A stretch of 64,000 bases of DNA from JBEVJK01 sp040510195. GTDB lineage: Bacteria; Pseudomonadota; Alphaproteobacteria; Rhizobiales; Rhizobiaceae. Location: assembly GCA_040510195.1 (NCBI GenBank), contig JBEVJK010000107.1:1-64000 (forward strand), read 5' to 3'. The position numbers and the translations under genes are program-made. This document shows positions 17,325-25,265 of the stretch, one piece after another; within the stretch, counting starts at the first letter, position 1; the number at the start of each line of letters is the position of its first letter. The notes below the pieces were generated by a model that worked only from the letters and a program-made list of their open reading frames with translations, searched no databases and had not been told where the DNA came from.

Positions 17325-18794
17325 TTGGCGACGCTCGCCCACCTCACCGACGAAGCGCTGCTGGCGCTCGACACGCTCGCCCACCGGGCGGCGTCGCTGC
17401 TTTCGCCTTCGCTGCGCCTCGGCGTGACGGGGCTGTCGCGCTCGGGCAAGACGGTGTTCATCACCGCGCTGGTCCACAATCTCGTCCATGGCGGCCGGCT
17501 GCCGCTCTTCGAGGCGCAGAAGTCCGGCCGCATCGCGCGCGCCTTCCTGGAGCCGCAGCCCGACGACCAGGTGCCACGCTTCCAGGTCGAGGACCATGTC
17601 GCAGCACTGGTCGAGAGCCGGGTCTGGCCGCAATCGACGCGGGCGATCTCCGAGCTCAGGCTGACCATCGAATACGCATCGGCCTCCGGCTGGGGGCGGC
17701 TCATCTCGGCCGGGCGCCTGTCGGTCGACATCGTCGACTATCCCGGCGAATGGCTGCTCGACCTGCCGCTGCTCGGCAAGGACTTCCGCCACTTCTCGAG
17801 CGAGGCGCTGGAGCTCGCCCGCCTGCCGGTGCGCGCCGACCTGTCGGCGCCGTTCCTGAACGCGATCGCGGCGGCGGACGGCGAGGCCGCGGCCGACGAG
17901 ACGGTGGCTCGCGAGCTCGCCGAGCGTTTCACGGCCTATCTCAGGGCGTGCAAGGAGGACGGACGGGCACTCTCGACGCTGCCGCCCGGCCGCTTCCTCA
18001 TGCCGGGGGACCTGGAAGGCTCGCCGGCGCTGACCTTCGCCCCGCTGGCCGGCCCGAGCGAGGGGCGGGCGAGGCCCGGTTCGCTCGCCGCCATGATGGA
18101 GCGGCGCTACGAGGCCTACAAGACGCATGTGGTGCGGCCGTTCTTTCACCAGCACGTGGCGCGGCTCGATCGGCAAATCGTGCTGATCGACGCGCTGCAG
18201 GCGCTCAATGCCGGCCCCGGGGCGCTGGCCGACCTGGAGCGGGCGCTGGCGGAGATCCTCGGCTGCTTCCGGCCGGGACATGGCAGCCTCATTGGCGACC
18301 TCTTCCTGCGCCGCATCGATCGCATCCTGGTCGCCGCCACCAAGGCCGACCATCTGCACCACGAGAGCCACGACCGGCTGCAGGCGGTCGTCAGGCGGAT
18401 CACCGACCGGGCGCTCGAGCGGGCCGGCGCGGCCGGTGCGACAGTCGACGTGCTGGCCCTGGCTGCCGTCAGGGCAACCCGCGAAGGCACGGTGCGCCAG
18501 GGGCGCGAGACGCTGCCGGTGATCATCGGGACGCCGATCGCCGGCGAGCGGATCGGCGGCGAGACGTTCGACGGCGAGACGGAGACGGCGATTTTCCCCG
18601 GCGACCTGCCGAGCGACCTTTCGCTCCTTTTCGATGCCGCCGCGGCGCCGGCCGGCGAGGCCGAGCCGCCGATCCGCTTCGTCCGCTTCCGGCCGCCGCG
18701 GCTCGAAAGGACGGCAGACGGGTTGACGCTGACCTTGCCCCACATCCGCCTCGACCGTGCGCTGCAATTCCTGCTCGGAGACCGACTGGCATGA
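17325..18794 (+). CDS. ycjX: YcjX-family predicted GTPase/ATPase
   Basis: A 489-residue P-loop protein of the YcjX (DUF463) family. Walker A is GLSRSGKT at about residue 35-42, followed by VFITALVHNLVHGGRLPLFE, characteristic of the family. IVDYPGEWLLDLPLLG is the switch/Walker B-like segment, and VAATKADHLHHE resembles a nucleotide specificity loop. The TTG at 17325 is the best available start and gives the normal family length. The stop overlaps the next start by four bases (ATGA). YcjX is linked to envelope and heat stress in enterobacteria; its biochemical role is not established. Confidence 0.85.
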   Translation: MATLAHLTDEALLALDTLAHRAASLLSPSLRLGVTGLSRSGKTVFITALVHNLVHGGRLPLFEAQKSGRIARAFLEPQPDDQVPRFQVEDHVAALVESRVWPQSTRAISELRLTIEYASASGWGRLISAGRLSVDIVDYPGEWLLDLPLLGKDFRHFSSEALELARLPVRADLSAPFLNAIAAADGEAAADETVARELAERFTAYLRACKEDGRALSTLPPGRFLMPGDLEGSPALTFAPLAGPSEGRARPGSLAAMMERRYEAYKTHVVRPFFHQHVARLDRQIVLIDALQALNAGPGALADLERALAEILGCFRPGHGSLIGDLFLRRIDRILVAATKADHLHHESHDRLQAVVRRITDRALERAGAAGATVDVLALAAVRATREGTVRQGRETLPVIIGTPIAGERIGGETFDGETETAIFPGDLPSDLSLLFDAAAAPAGEAEPPIRFVRFRPPRLERTADGLTLTLPHIRLDRALQFLLGDRLA

Positions 18795-19870
18795 CGAGAC
18801 ACCGCAAGCCGGCCGCCTTCCGCGTCGAGCCGGACCCGAACGACCCGCCGACGGCCGTCGAGGCCGGCCCGCCAGCCCGCCCGCCGCGAGCGCTTCCGGC
18901 CGGCGGGGCGCTGGCGGTTCCCGACGCGGTCGACGCCTTCGCCGAGGCCGACCCGGCCACGGCCCCGCCGCCGCCGGCGACGCCACGGCGGCGTCGGCTG
19001 ACGCTCGGTTCGGCCTTCTTCGCCGGCCTCGGGGTGCTGCTGTCGCTGACGGCCGGCCTGTGGGTCGACAGCCTGATCCGGGCGCTCTTTGCGCGTGCCG
19101 ACTGGCTCGGCTGGCTGGCGGCGGGCGCGGCCACGGTGGCCGCCGCGGCCCTGCTGGCGATCCTGCTCCGCGAAGCCGCCGCGCTGGCGCGGCTCGCCTC
19201 CGTCGAGGCGCTCCGCGAGCGCGCGGCTGACGCCATGCGGCGCGACGATGCAAGGCTCGCCCGCTCGGTGGTGGCCGAGGTGTCCGCCCTGCTTTCGGGG
19301 CGGCCGGAGACGGCTGCCGGCCGCCGGATGCTCGCCGGGCTCGATGGCGACATCATCGACGGCGCCAGCCTGGTGCGGCTGGCCGAGGCCGAGCTTCTGG
19401 CGCCGCTCGACGCGCGTGCCAGGCTGATCGTGCTGGACGCCGCCAAGCGGGTCTCGCTGGTGACGGCGGTCAGCCCGCGGGCGCTGGTCGACATCGCCTA
19501 TGTCGTATTCGAAGCGGGACGGCTGATCCGCCGCCTGGCCGAACTCTATGGCGGCCGGCCCGGGACGCTCGGCTTCTTCCGACTGGCGCGCAGCGTGCTG
19601 TCGCATCTGGCAGTCACCGGTTCGGTGGCGGTCGGCGACAGCGTCGTCCAGCAGATCCTCGGTCACGGCCTGGCGGCGCGGCTTTCCGCCCGCCTGGGCG
19701 AAGGGGTGGTGAACGGCATGATGACGGCGCGGATCGGCATCGCCGCCATCGAGACGGTGCGGCCCCTGCCCTTCTCGGCGCTGAAGCGGCCCGGCATGTC
19801 GGACTTCCTGGCGTCGCTCAGCCGCTTTGCGAGGGCGCGGGCCGAGGAGGCCGGGAGCGAGCCCCGATAG
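18791..19870 (+). CDS. YcjF-like membrane protein (DUF697)
   Basis: A 359-residue inner-membrane protein. A Pro/Ala-rich cytoplasmic N-terminus (1-70) is followed by two membrane helices (about 78-100 and 110-132), then a soluble helical region and a C-terminal DUF697 domain. That domain includes SLVTAVSPRALVDIAYVVFE and a Gly-rich stretch near ILGHGLAARLSARLGEGVVN. Its start overlaps the YcjX stop, and YcjX/YcjF pairing is the usual context for both families. The function is presumably shared with YcjX but unknown. Confidence 0.82.
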   Translation: MTRHRKPAAFRVEPDPNDPPTAVEAGPPARPPRALPAGGALAVPDAVDAFAEADPATAPPPPATPRRRRLTLGSAFFAGLGVLLSLTAGLWVDSLIRALFARADWLGWLAAGAATVAAAALLAILLREAAALARLASVEALRERAADAMRRDDARLARSVVAEVSALLSGRPETAAGRRMLAGLDGDIIDGASLVRLAEAELLAPLDARARLIVLDAAKRVSLVTAVSPRALVDIAYVVFEAGRLIRRLAELYGGRPGTLGFFRLARSVLSHLAVTGSVAVGDSVVQQILGHGLAARLSARLGEGVVNGMMTARIGIAAIETVRPLPFSALKRPGMSDFLASLSRFARARAEEAGSEPR

Positions 19871-19938
19871 GGAAGCATTAACCAATCTTGTCCATGGTCC
19901 CCTATAGTTCCAGCAGTCTCTCTTCGCGGGTCCCATCG

Positions 19939-20472
19939 ATGAAATGCGCCGTCCTCGCCGCCCTGCCATTTTTCGCCGTCGTGTCCGGCTTGCCGGCGCT
20001 CGCCGCCGACGGATCGGAAGGCGACCGGCAGTTCTTCCGATCGGTGGAAGGCGAATGGGTCGGCCCCGGCGAGATCGTCGCCGGCAAGTACAAGGGGACC
20101 AAGTTCAACTGCAGCTTCACCGGCTCGACGCCGGCCAAGAAGGTCGGCATGACGCTGGACGGCAGCTGCCGGGTCGGCATGTTCACCCAGAGGATGCGCG
20201 CCACGGTGGAGCGGCAGGGACGCGGCTATGCCGGCAAGTTCCTTGACGGCTCGGCCGGCAAGGGGCTCGACGTGATCTCCGGCTCGGTCAAGGGCCAGAA
20301 GGTGGTGCTCGGCCTCAACCGCAGGCAGCTCAACGGCGCCATGCTGGCGCGCCTGGCCGACGAGGACACCATGAACGTCACCGTCTCGGTGCGCGTCGAA
20401 GAGGAGATGGTGCCCGTCATCGGCATGAGCCTGAAGCGGGTCGACACAGTCGGCTCGATCGCCCAGCAGTAG
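19939..20472 (+). CDS. Exported hypothetical protein
   Basis: A 177-residue secreted or periplasmic protein beginning MKCAVLAALPFFAVVSGLPA, a standard signal peptide cleaved after ALAA. The mature part has one Cys pair (FNCSF and GSCRVG), possibly a disulfide, and alternating beta-like segments such as VVLGLNRRQLNGAML. I do not recognise a named domain; similar short exported proteins are common in Rhizobiales. The start at 19939 is chosen because it begins the signal peptide; upstream in-frame codons add a Ser-rich extension. Monocistronic. Confidence 0.7.
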   Translation: MKCAVLAALPFFAVVSGLPALAADGSEGDRQFFRSVEGEWVGPGEIVAGKYKGTKFNCSFTGSTPAKKVGMTLDGSCRVGMFTQRMRATVERQGRGYAGKFLDGSAGKGLDVISGSVKGQKVVLGLNRRQLNGAMLARLADEDTMNVTVSVRVEEEMVPVIGMSLKRVDTVGSIAQQ

Positions 20473-20938
20473 GGCGTCACCCGCCCCTGGCCGGAAGCTT
20501 CTGCCGCGGGAGGTGCTGGCGGGGATCGCCGGCACCAAGCCCCTTCGGTACAACCCACGCAGTGCCCTTGGCGGCATAGCGACATGCAGGAAAATGCGCT
20601 TGCGGTCCGTCAGGAACCTAACGTCAGAAAGAGCGAAAGGGTGACGTGCGTCGAGCTCCCGCCTTGCCGCGTCAGCTGCCTTGCGGATGCTTTGAAGGCT
20701 GACGTTCTGACGTCTGAACTAGTCGACGAACCTGATCTCCATCAGATCGTAGAAACCAAGCTCCTGGTCATGAAATCCGGTCTGGTACTGGCGTTGAAGC
20801 ACGGGCGTTGCGCCAAGCCGTCCCGCCACCCAACGCCGGACTTTCGCTTCATCGCGCGACTCGATGCGGTCTCCCGGACACGATTCTGGGGCGCGCGTCT
20901 CTTATGACGCTGGACGAGCGGGCGCGCAATATCGCGGA
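20473..20938. other. Intergenic region, no supported gene
   Basis: The plus strand has a 107-codon frame from 20584 without ribosome site or recognisable domain. The minus strand has a short frame ending at 20719 whose translation looks protein-like (near its end: GFHDQELGFYDLMEIRFVD) but which has no ATG after the preceding stop. It may be a decayed gene end. I annotate neither. Confidence 0.4.
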
Positions 20939-22186
20939 CTAGGTCCGGTTCGGCATGTCGGTCCCGTCGGACTTGCCGGTCGACAGCGGGTCCTCGTCGA
21001 CCTTCTCCGTCAGGCCATGGCCAGCCTTCGGCGGCCGGTCCTTGGGATCGCCCGTGTCGGTTCCGCCGCGCGAGATTCCGTCCTGCTCGTCGCTGCTCAC
21101 GGGTTGCGGCGAGTATTTGCGGGCTCCCGTCTCGCCCTTGTGCAGGAGTTCGGGGGCAATCTTGACTTCGCCTTCCATGACGCGGTCTCCTTTGCGGAGA
21201 TAAGCGGCAAGGTCGCCGCTTGTTCCGCTGCGGGCGGCGATCCTGCCGATCAGCGCCGCCGCCTGCGCCACCGCCCCGTAGTGCGTCATGTGGCCGACAT
21301 TGTCGACCAGCTCGACCTCCAGCCCCGCGATGCGGTCCTGCATCCCCAGGCCGTGCACCCGGTGATCGAGCACAGCGTCGGCAGTGCCGAAGAGGATGCC
21401 GACGGGCATGGCGATCTCGCCATAGCGCTCCTGGAGGCGCGGCAGGTCGACGCCGAGCGCGGTGTAGTCGGCGACGGTCGCTTCGAAATGGGATGGCCTG
21501 AGGCCCAGCCACCCGCCGCCGGCGATCATGAAATCGGGATCCGGCTCGCGAGGGGCGAACAGGAAGGAGAGCGTCGCCGGAGCGAGCTTCAGGGCAGCCG
21601 GGATCGCCGTCGTGTGGCCCAGGAGGCGACGGCGCAGCGGCGACGGAACGTAGAGGGCGGCGAATTCCGGAGGCGGCGGCCAGACGAAGCGGGTGAGCGG
21701 CGACAGCAGCGCCAGGCCACGCACGGCGCCGGGATGCTCCAGCGCCACGGCGAGCGCGACCGCGCCGCCGAGCGAATGGGCGACCAGCAGCGGGCGGTCG
21801 AGACCCACCGCTTCGATGAAGCGGGCGACGAGCCGCGCCTGCTCGGTCAGCTCGGGCCGGCCGTCCCGGGCGCGGACCGAATAGCCGGAGCCGGGACGGT
21901 CGAGCGCGATCAGCCGATGGCCCGCAAGCTCGCCGAACAGATGCTGGCGGAACTGCAGGAGCTGGGCGCCCAGGCCGTGCAGGAACAGGATGGGCGGCCC
22001 CTCGCCGGTGTCGACGTAGTGAATGCGGTTGCCGCCGACGTCGAGGAAGCGCCCGGCGGGCGGCACCAGGCGCTCCGCCTTGGCGGCAATGCGGCGCGTC
22101 GCTGAGACATGGTAAAGAGCGACGAGCCCGACGCCGACGACCCCGGCGAGGAGGCCCGCAAGAAGAATCGAGACAAGCCACCCCAT
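20939..22186 (-). CDS. Membrane-anchored alpha/beta hydrolase with extra C-terminal tail
   Basis: A 415-residue protein. An N-terminal membrane anchor (about residues 3-25, LVSILLAGLLAGVVGVGLVA) precedes an alpha/beta hydrolase fold (about 45-320). The oxyanion segment is FLHGLGAQL, the nucleophile Ser lies in VAHSLGGAVAL, the acid is in FGTADAVLDH, and the His is in VGHMTHYG, so the triad is complete. After about residue 336 comes a hydrophilic, disordered tail of 79 residues rich in Gly, Asp, Lys and Pro. The tail begins at an in-frame ATG (21178) preceded by AAAGGAG at good spacing, so it may be a separate small protein fused in frame. Substrate unknown. Confidence 0.82.
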   Translation of the reverse strand: MGWLVSILLAGLLAGVVGVGLVALYHVSATRRIAAKAERLVPPAGRFLDVGGNRIHYVDTGEGPPILFLHGLGAQLLQFRQHLFGELAGHRLIALDRPGSGYSVRARDGRPELTEQARLVARFIEAVGLDRPLLVAHSLGGAVALAVALEHPGAVRGLALLSPLTRFVWPPPPEFAALYVPSPLRRRLLGHTTAIPAALKLAPATLSFLFAPREPDPDFMIAGGGWLGLRPSHFEATVADYTALGVDLPRLQERYGEIAMPVGILFGTADAVLDHRVHGLGMQDRIAGLEVELVDNVGHMTHYGAVAQAAALIGRIAARSGTSGDLAAYLRKGDRVMEGEVKIAPELLHKGETGARKYSPQPVSSDEQDGISRGGTDTGDPKDRPPKAGHGLTEKVDEDPLSTGKSDGTDMPNRT

Positions 22187-22318
22187 CGCCCGAGAACCCC
22201 AAAGAAGCCCGCTATCGGCGATGGTAGCCCGATTTGCCGCGGCGGCAAGGCGGCAGCGGCCCTCGGTTGCGCGACTGCCCGGGGCGCGATAAGCCGGGCG
22301 CTTTCGAGGAGCGACCCG

Positions 22319-23065
22319 ATGGCCCAGGAAACGATCGTCACCGCCGGCATGCTGGTCATCGGCGACGAGATCCTGTCGGGCCGCACCAAGGACCGCAATG
22401 TCGGCCATCTCGCCGAGATGATGACGGCGGTGGGCATCGACCTCAAGGAGGTGCGGATCGTCGCCGACGACGAGGAAGCGATCGCCGAAGCGGTGAATGC
22501 CTTGCGGGGCCGCTACACCTACGTCTTCACCTCGGGCGGGATCGGCCCGACGCATGACGACATCACCGCCGATTCCATCGCCAAGGCGTTCGGCGTGCCG
22601 TGCGGCATCGACGCCGGCGTCTACCGGCTGCTGGAGGCGCACTACGCGCGGCGCGAGATGGAGTTCACCGAGGCGCGCCAGCGGATGGCACGCATGCCGG
22701 AAGGGGCGGAGCCGATCGACAACCCGGTTTCGGTGGCGCCCGGCTTCCGCATCGGCAACGTGCACGTGATGGCGGGCGTGCCGGCGATCTTCCAGGCCAT
22801 GCTCGACAGCGTGATGCCGACGCTGGCCACCGGGACGCGACTGCTCAGCGCGACGGTCCCCTGCCCGCTGGGCGAGGGGGTGATCGGCGGGCCGCTGGGC
22901 GAGATCCAGAAGGCGCATCCCGACACCATCATCGGCTCCTATCCGAAGTACCAGGACGGCAAGTTCTGGACCGAGCTCGTGGTGCGGTCGCGCTCGCAGC
23001 AGGCGCTCGACGCCGCCAGGACCGACGTCGAAGCGATGGTGGCTCGGCTGGCCCGGGCCGGCTGA
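22319..23065 (+). CDS. CinA N-terminal domain protein (molybdopterin-binding fold)
   Basis: A 248-residue protein with the MoCF/competence-damage CinA N-terminal domain. TAGMLVIGDEILSGRTKDRN and VFTSGGIGPTHDDITAD are the family signatures. The C-terminal deamidase domain of full-length CinA is absent, as is usual for the stand-alone version in Rhizobiales. By family it may act on nicotinamide or ADP-ribose type nucleotides, but this is not shown for stand-alone proteins. GAGGAG precedes the ATG at 22319. Divergent from the alpha/beta hydrolase. Confidence 0.86.
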   Translation: MAQETIVTAGMLVIGDEILSGRTKDRNVGHLAEMMTAVGIDLKEVRIVADDEEAIAEAVNALRGRYTYVFTSGGIGPTHDDITADSIAKAFGVPCGIDAGVYRLLEAHYARREMEFTEARQRMARMPEGAEPIDNPVSVAPGFRIGNVHVMAGVPAIFQAMLDSVMPTLATGTRLLSATVPCPLGEGVIGGPLGEIQKAHPDTIIGSYPKYQDGKFWTELVVRSRSQQALDAARTDVEAMVARLARAG

Positions 23066-23172
23066 CCTGGCAACCCTGGCGAGCGGAGGGCGGCCAAGGG
23101 GGTGCATCTTCCTGCGCTGTGCTATAGTCGGGCGAGCGACGGCGACCGCCGGGCGCGCCGACGGAGGCTGCC

Positions 23173-24012
23173 ATGACGTTCAAGACCATCGTTGCCATCG
23201 TGCAGGGCGAGAAGGACGAGGATCGTCTGCTCGACTGCGTGCTGCCGATCGCCACGCACTTCAAGAGCCACGTCATCGGCGTGCATGCCGAGGCGATGCC
23301 GGTCGCCTACACGACGCCGATGGGCTTCCCGGACGCCGAGTTCATCCAGGTGAGCAACGAGCGCAACGAGAAGCGGGCGACCGAGCTCGGCCAGCGCTAT
23401 GCCTCGCGCTGCCTGGCCGAAGGCGTCTCGGCCGAATGGCGCAGCATGGAGAGCTTCTCCGGCGACAGCGCGCTGTCGGCGCTTTCCAGCGCGCGCTCGG
23501 CCGATTTGGTGGTGGCGGTCCAGTCGGACCCGAAGGGCGATTCCATCTCCAGCGCCAACCTCGAAAGCCTGCTCTTCGAGGCGGGGCGGCCGGTGCTGTT
23601 CATCCCCTACGCGGCGGCGACCAACGGCACTTTCCAGAAGATCCTGATCGCCTGGAACGGCTCGCGCGAGGCGGCGCGAGCGGTGTTCGACGCGCTGCCC
23701 TTCATCATGGACGCCGACGAGATCGAGGTGCTGGTTGTCGATCCGGACGAGAATGTCGAGCTCGACCCGGACACCGCCGGCACGGAGATCGCCGCCAGCC
23801 TGGCCCGGCACGGAGTGCATGCCACGGTGGTGAACCAGCGCTCGGCCGGACTGTCGGTCGGAGCGGTGATCGAGAACCGGACGGCCGAGAGCAAGCCGGA
23901 CCTGATCGTGATGGGCGCATACAGCCATTCCTGGCTGCGCGAATTCCTGTTCGGCGGCGTGACCAGGACACTGCTGCAATCGATGCCGGTGCCGACATTC
24001 ATGTCGCGCTAG
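23173..24012 (+). CDS. Universal stress protein with two UspA domains
   Basis: A 279-residue tandem UspA protein. The first domain (about 1-145) is degenerate. The second (about 150-279) keeps the ATP-binding pattern IVMGAYSHSWLREFLFGG followed by VTRTLL, i.e. G-2x-G-9x-G(S/T) in modified form, and begins KILIAWNGSREAARAVFDAL. Soluble, no membrane segments. GGAGG precedes the ATG. Usp proteins respond to stationary phase, redox or respiratory stress; no regulator is adjacent. A strong intrinsic terminator follows. Confidence 0.86.
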   Translation: MTFKTIVAIVQGEKDEDRLLDCVLPIATHFKSHVIGVHAEAMPVAYTTPMGFPDAEFIQVSNERNEKRATELGQRYASRCLAEGVSAEWRSMESFSGDSALSALSSARSADLVVAVQSDPKGDSISSANLESLLFEAGRPVLFIPYAAATNGTFQKILIAWNGSREAARAVFDALPFIMDADEIEVLVVDPDENVELDPDTAGTEIAASLARHGVHATVVNQRSAGLSVGAVIENRTAESKPDLIVMGAYSHSWLREFLFGGVTRTLLQSMPVPTFMSR

Positions 24013-24015
24013 GGC

Positions 24016-24039
24016 GGCCCTTGCCAAGGGCCCTCTTTT
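24016..24039 (+). terminator. Intrinsic terminator after universal stress gene
   Basis: GGCCCTT (24016-24022) pairs with AAGGGCC (24026-24032) around a three-base loop and is followed by CTCTTTT. It starts four bases after the stop codon of the Usp gene. Confidence 0.65.
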
Positions 24040-24104
24040 GCGGCTAATGGCGCCTTTTCAAAAAGACGTTCCGGGCGCCGCGGCGCCCGTGGAGGCTGCC
24101 GCCG

Positions 24105-24602
24105 ATGTCCCTTCCCGAGAAGGCATTCCCCGTCTCCTGGGATCAGTTCCACCGCGACGCGCGGGCGCTCGCCTGGCGCCTTGCGGGGCTCAACGGCAGC
24201 TGGAAGGCGATCGTCTGCATCACGCGCGGCGGCCTGGTGCCGGCCGCGATCATCTCGCGCGAGCTCGGCATCCGCCTGATCGAGACGGTGTGCGTGGCGT
24301 CCTATCACGAATACATCGAACAGGGCGAGCTCGACGTCATCAAGGAGGTGGCGCCGCGCCTCCTGGAGAACCAGGGCAGCGACATCCTGATCATCGACGA
24401 CCTGACCGACACCGGCAAGACCGCCTCGGTGGTGCGCGCCATGATGCCCAAGGCGCATTTCGCGACCATCTACGCCAAGCCGCAGGGACGGCCCATGATT
24501 GACACGTTCGTGACAGAAGTGTCGCAAGATACGTGGATATATTTCCCGTGGGACATGGGCTTCACCTACCAGAAGCCCATTGCCGACGGGACGCGCGGCT
24601 AG
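24105..24602 (+). CDS. gpt: Xanthine-guanine phosphoribosyltransferase
   Basis: Salvages xanthine and guanine to their nucleotides with PRPP. The 165 residues match the Gpt family length. The PRPP-binding motif is ILIIDDLTDTGKT, an early loop is ITRGGLVPAAIISRELGI, and the purine-contacting part near the end includes TWIYFPWDMGF. GGAGG lies nine bases before the ATG. The gene is free-standing, between a terminator and the NUDIX gene. Confidence 0.94.
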   Translation: MSLPEKAFPVSWDQFHRDARALAWRLAGLNGSWKAIVCITRGGLVPAAIISRELGIRLIETVCVASYHEYIEQGELDVIKEVAPRLLENQGSDILIIDDLTDTGKTASVVRAMMPKAHFATIYAKPQGRPMIDTFVTEVSQDTWIYFPWDMGFTYQKPIADGTRG

Positions 24603-24730
24603 GGCACTTATCGCCCGGACGAAAGAAAGCTGGGAGAACCTGGCTGGCAACGTCACTTTTACTATTTATAACCTAGTCTTAACACGCGATAATTGTGAGA
24701 GAAACGATTCGAAAGTTGTCCCGGCGATCC

Positions 24731-25219
24731 ATGATGGTCAGCCACGTCACTCGAAACCGCATCACCGAGCGGGTCCGGCAATTCTTCGGCGGCAAGCCGC
24801 CGCGGCTGCAGGTGGCCGCCTTGCCCTGGCGGCATGGGGCCACGGGGGTCGAGGTGCTGCTGATCACCAGCCGCGACACCGGCCGCTGGGTGCTGCCCAA
24901 GGGCTGGCCGGAGGGGCGCGAGCAGCTGGCGGACACGGCGCTGCGCGAGGCCGCAGAAGAGGCCGGCCTCGACGGGGCGATCGCGGCCAGCGAAATCGGC
25001 AGCTATTTCTACGGAAAGATGCTTCCCTCGGGCCTGGAACGCCGCTGCAAGGTGGTGGTCTTCCCGCTCGAGGTCGATGCGATGGCCCGCCGCTGGCCGG
25101 AGAGGAAAGAGCGCAAGCGCCGATGGTTCGCCGCCGACGAAGCTGCACGCCTGGTCCGCGAGCCGGATCTCGGGGAGCTCATCACCCGCTTCGCCGGCAC
25201 GCTGCGCGGCAACGCCTGA
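24731..25219 (+). CDS. NUDIX hydrolase
   Basis: A 162-residue NUDIX protein. The Nudix box runs GWPEGREQLADTALREAAEE followed by AGL, with all catalytic glutamates present (GX5EX7REUXEEXGU). The entry strand QVAALPWRHGATGVEVLLITSR resembles DIPP/Ap4A-type hydrolases. The start is uncertain: paired ATG codons at 24731/24734 or a GTG at 24695; none has a strong ribosome site, and I prefer 24731. The upstream stretch 24650-24715 is unusually AT-rich and is the likely promoter. It may act on diphosphoinositol polyphosphates or dinucleoside polyphosphates. Confidence 0.83.
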   Translation: MMVSHVTRNRITERVRQFFGGKPPRLQVAALPWRHGATGVEVLLITSRDTGRWVLPKGWPEGREQLADTALREAAEEAGLDGAIAASEIGSYFYGKMLPSGLERRCKVVVFPLEVDAMARRWPERKERKRRWFAADEAARLVREPDLGELITRFAGTLRGNA

Positions 25220-25265
25220 GCGACAGGGCGTGGGCGGCGGGCCGATCCGGCGATGGCCGGCGCCG

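Noticed and set aside
16632..19253. Minus-strand open frame of about 870 codons
   Set aside because: Antisense to SixA-like, YcjX-like and YcjF-like genes, all with clear motifs; composition is of shadow type.
20719..20880. Minus-strand coding-looking fragment ending GFYDLMEIRFVD
   Set aside because: No ATG after the preceding in-frame stop and no ribosome site; at most a gene remnant.
20584..20907. 107-codon plus-strand frame
   Set aside because: No ribosome site, no recognisable domain, and it overlaps the better-looking antisense fragment.
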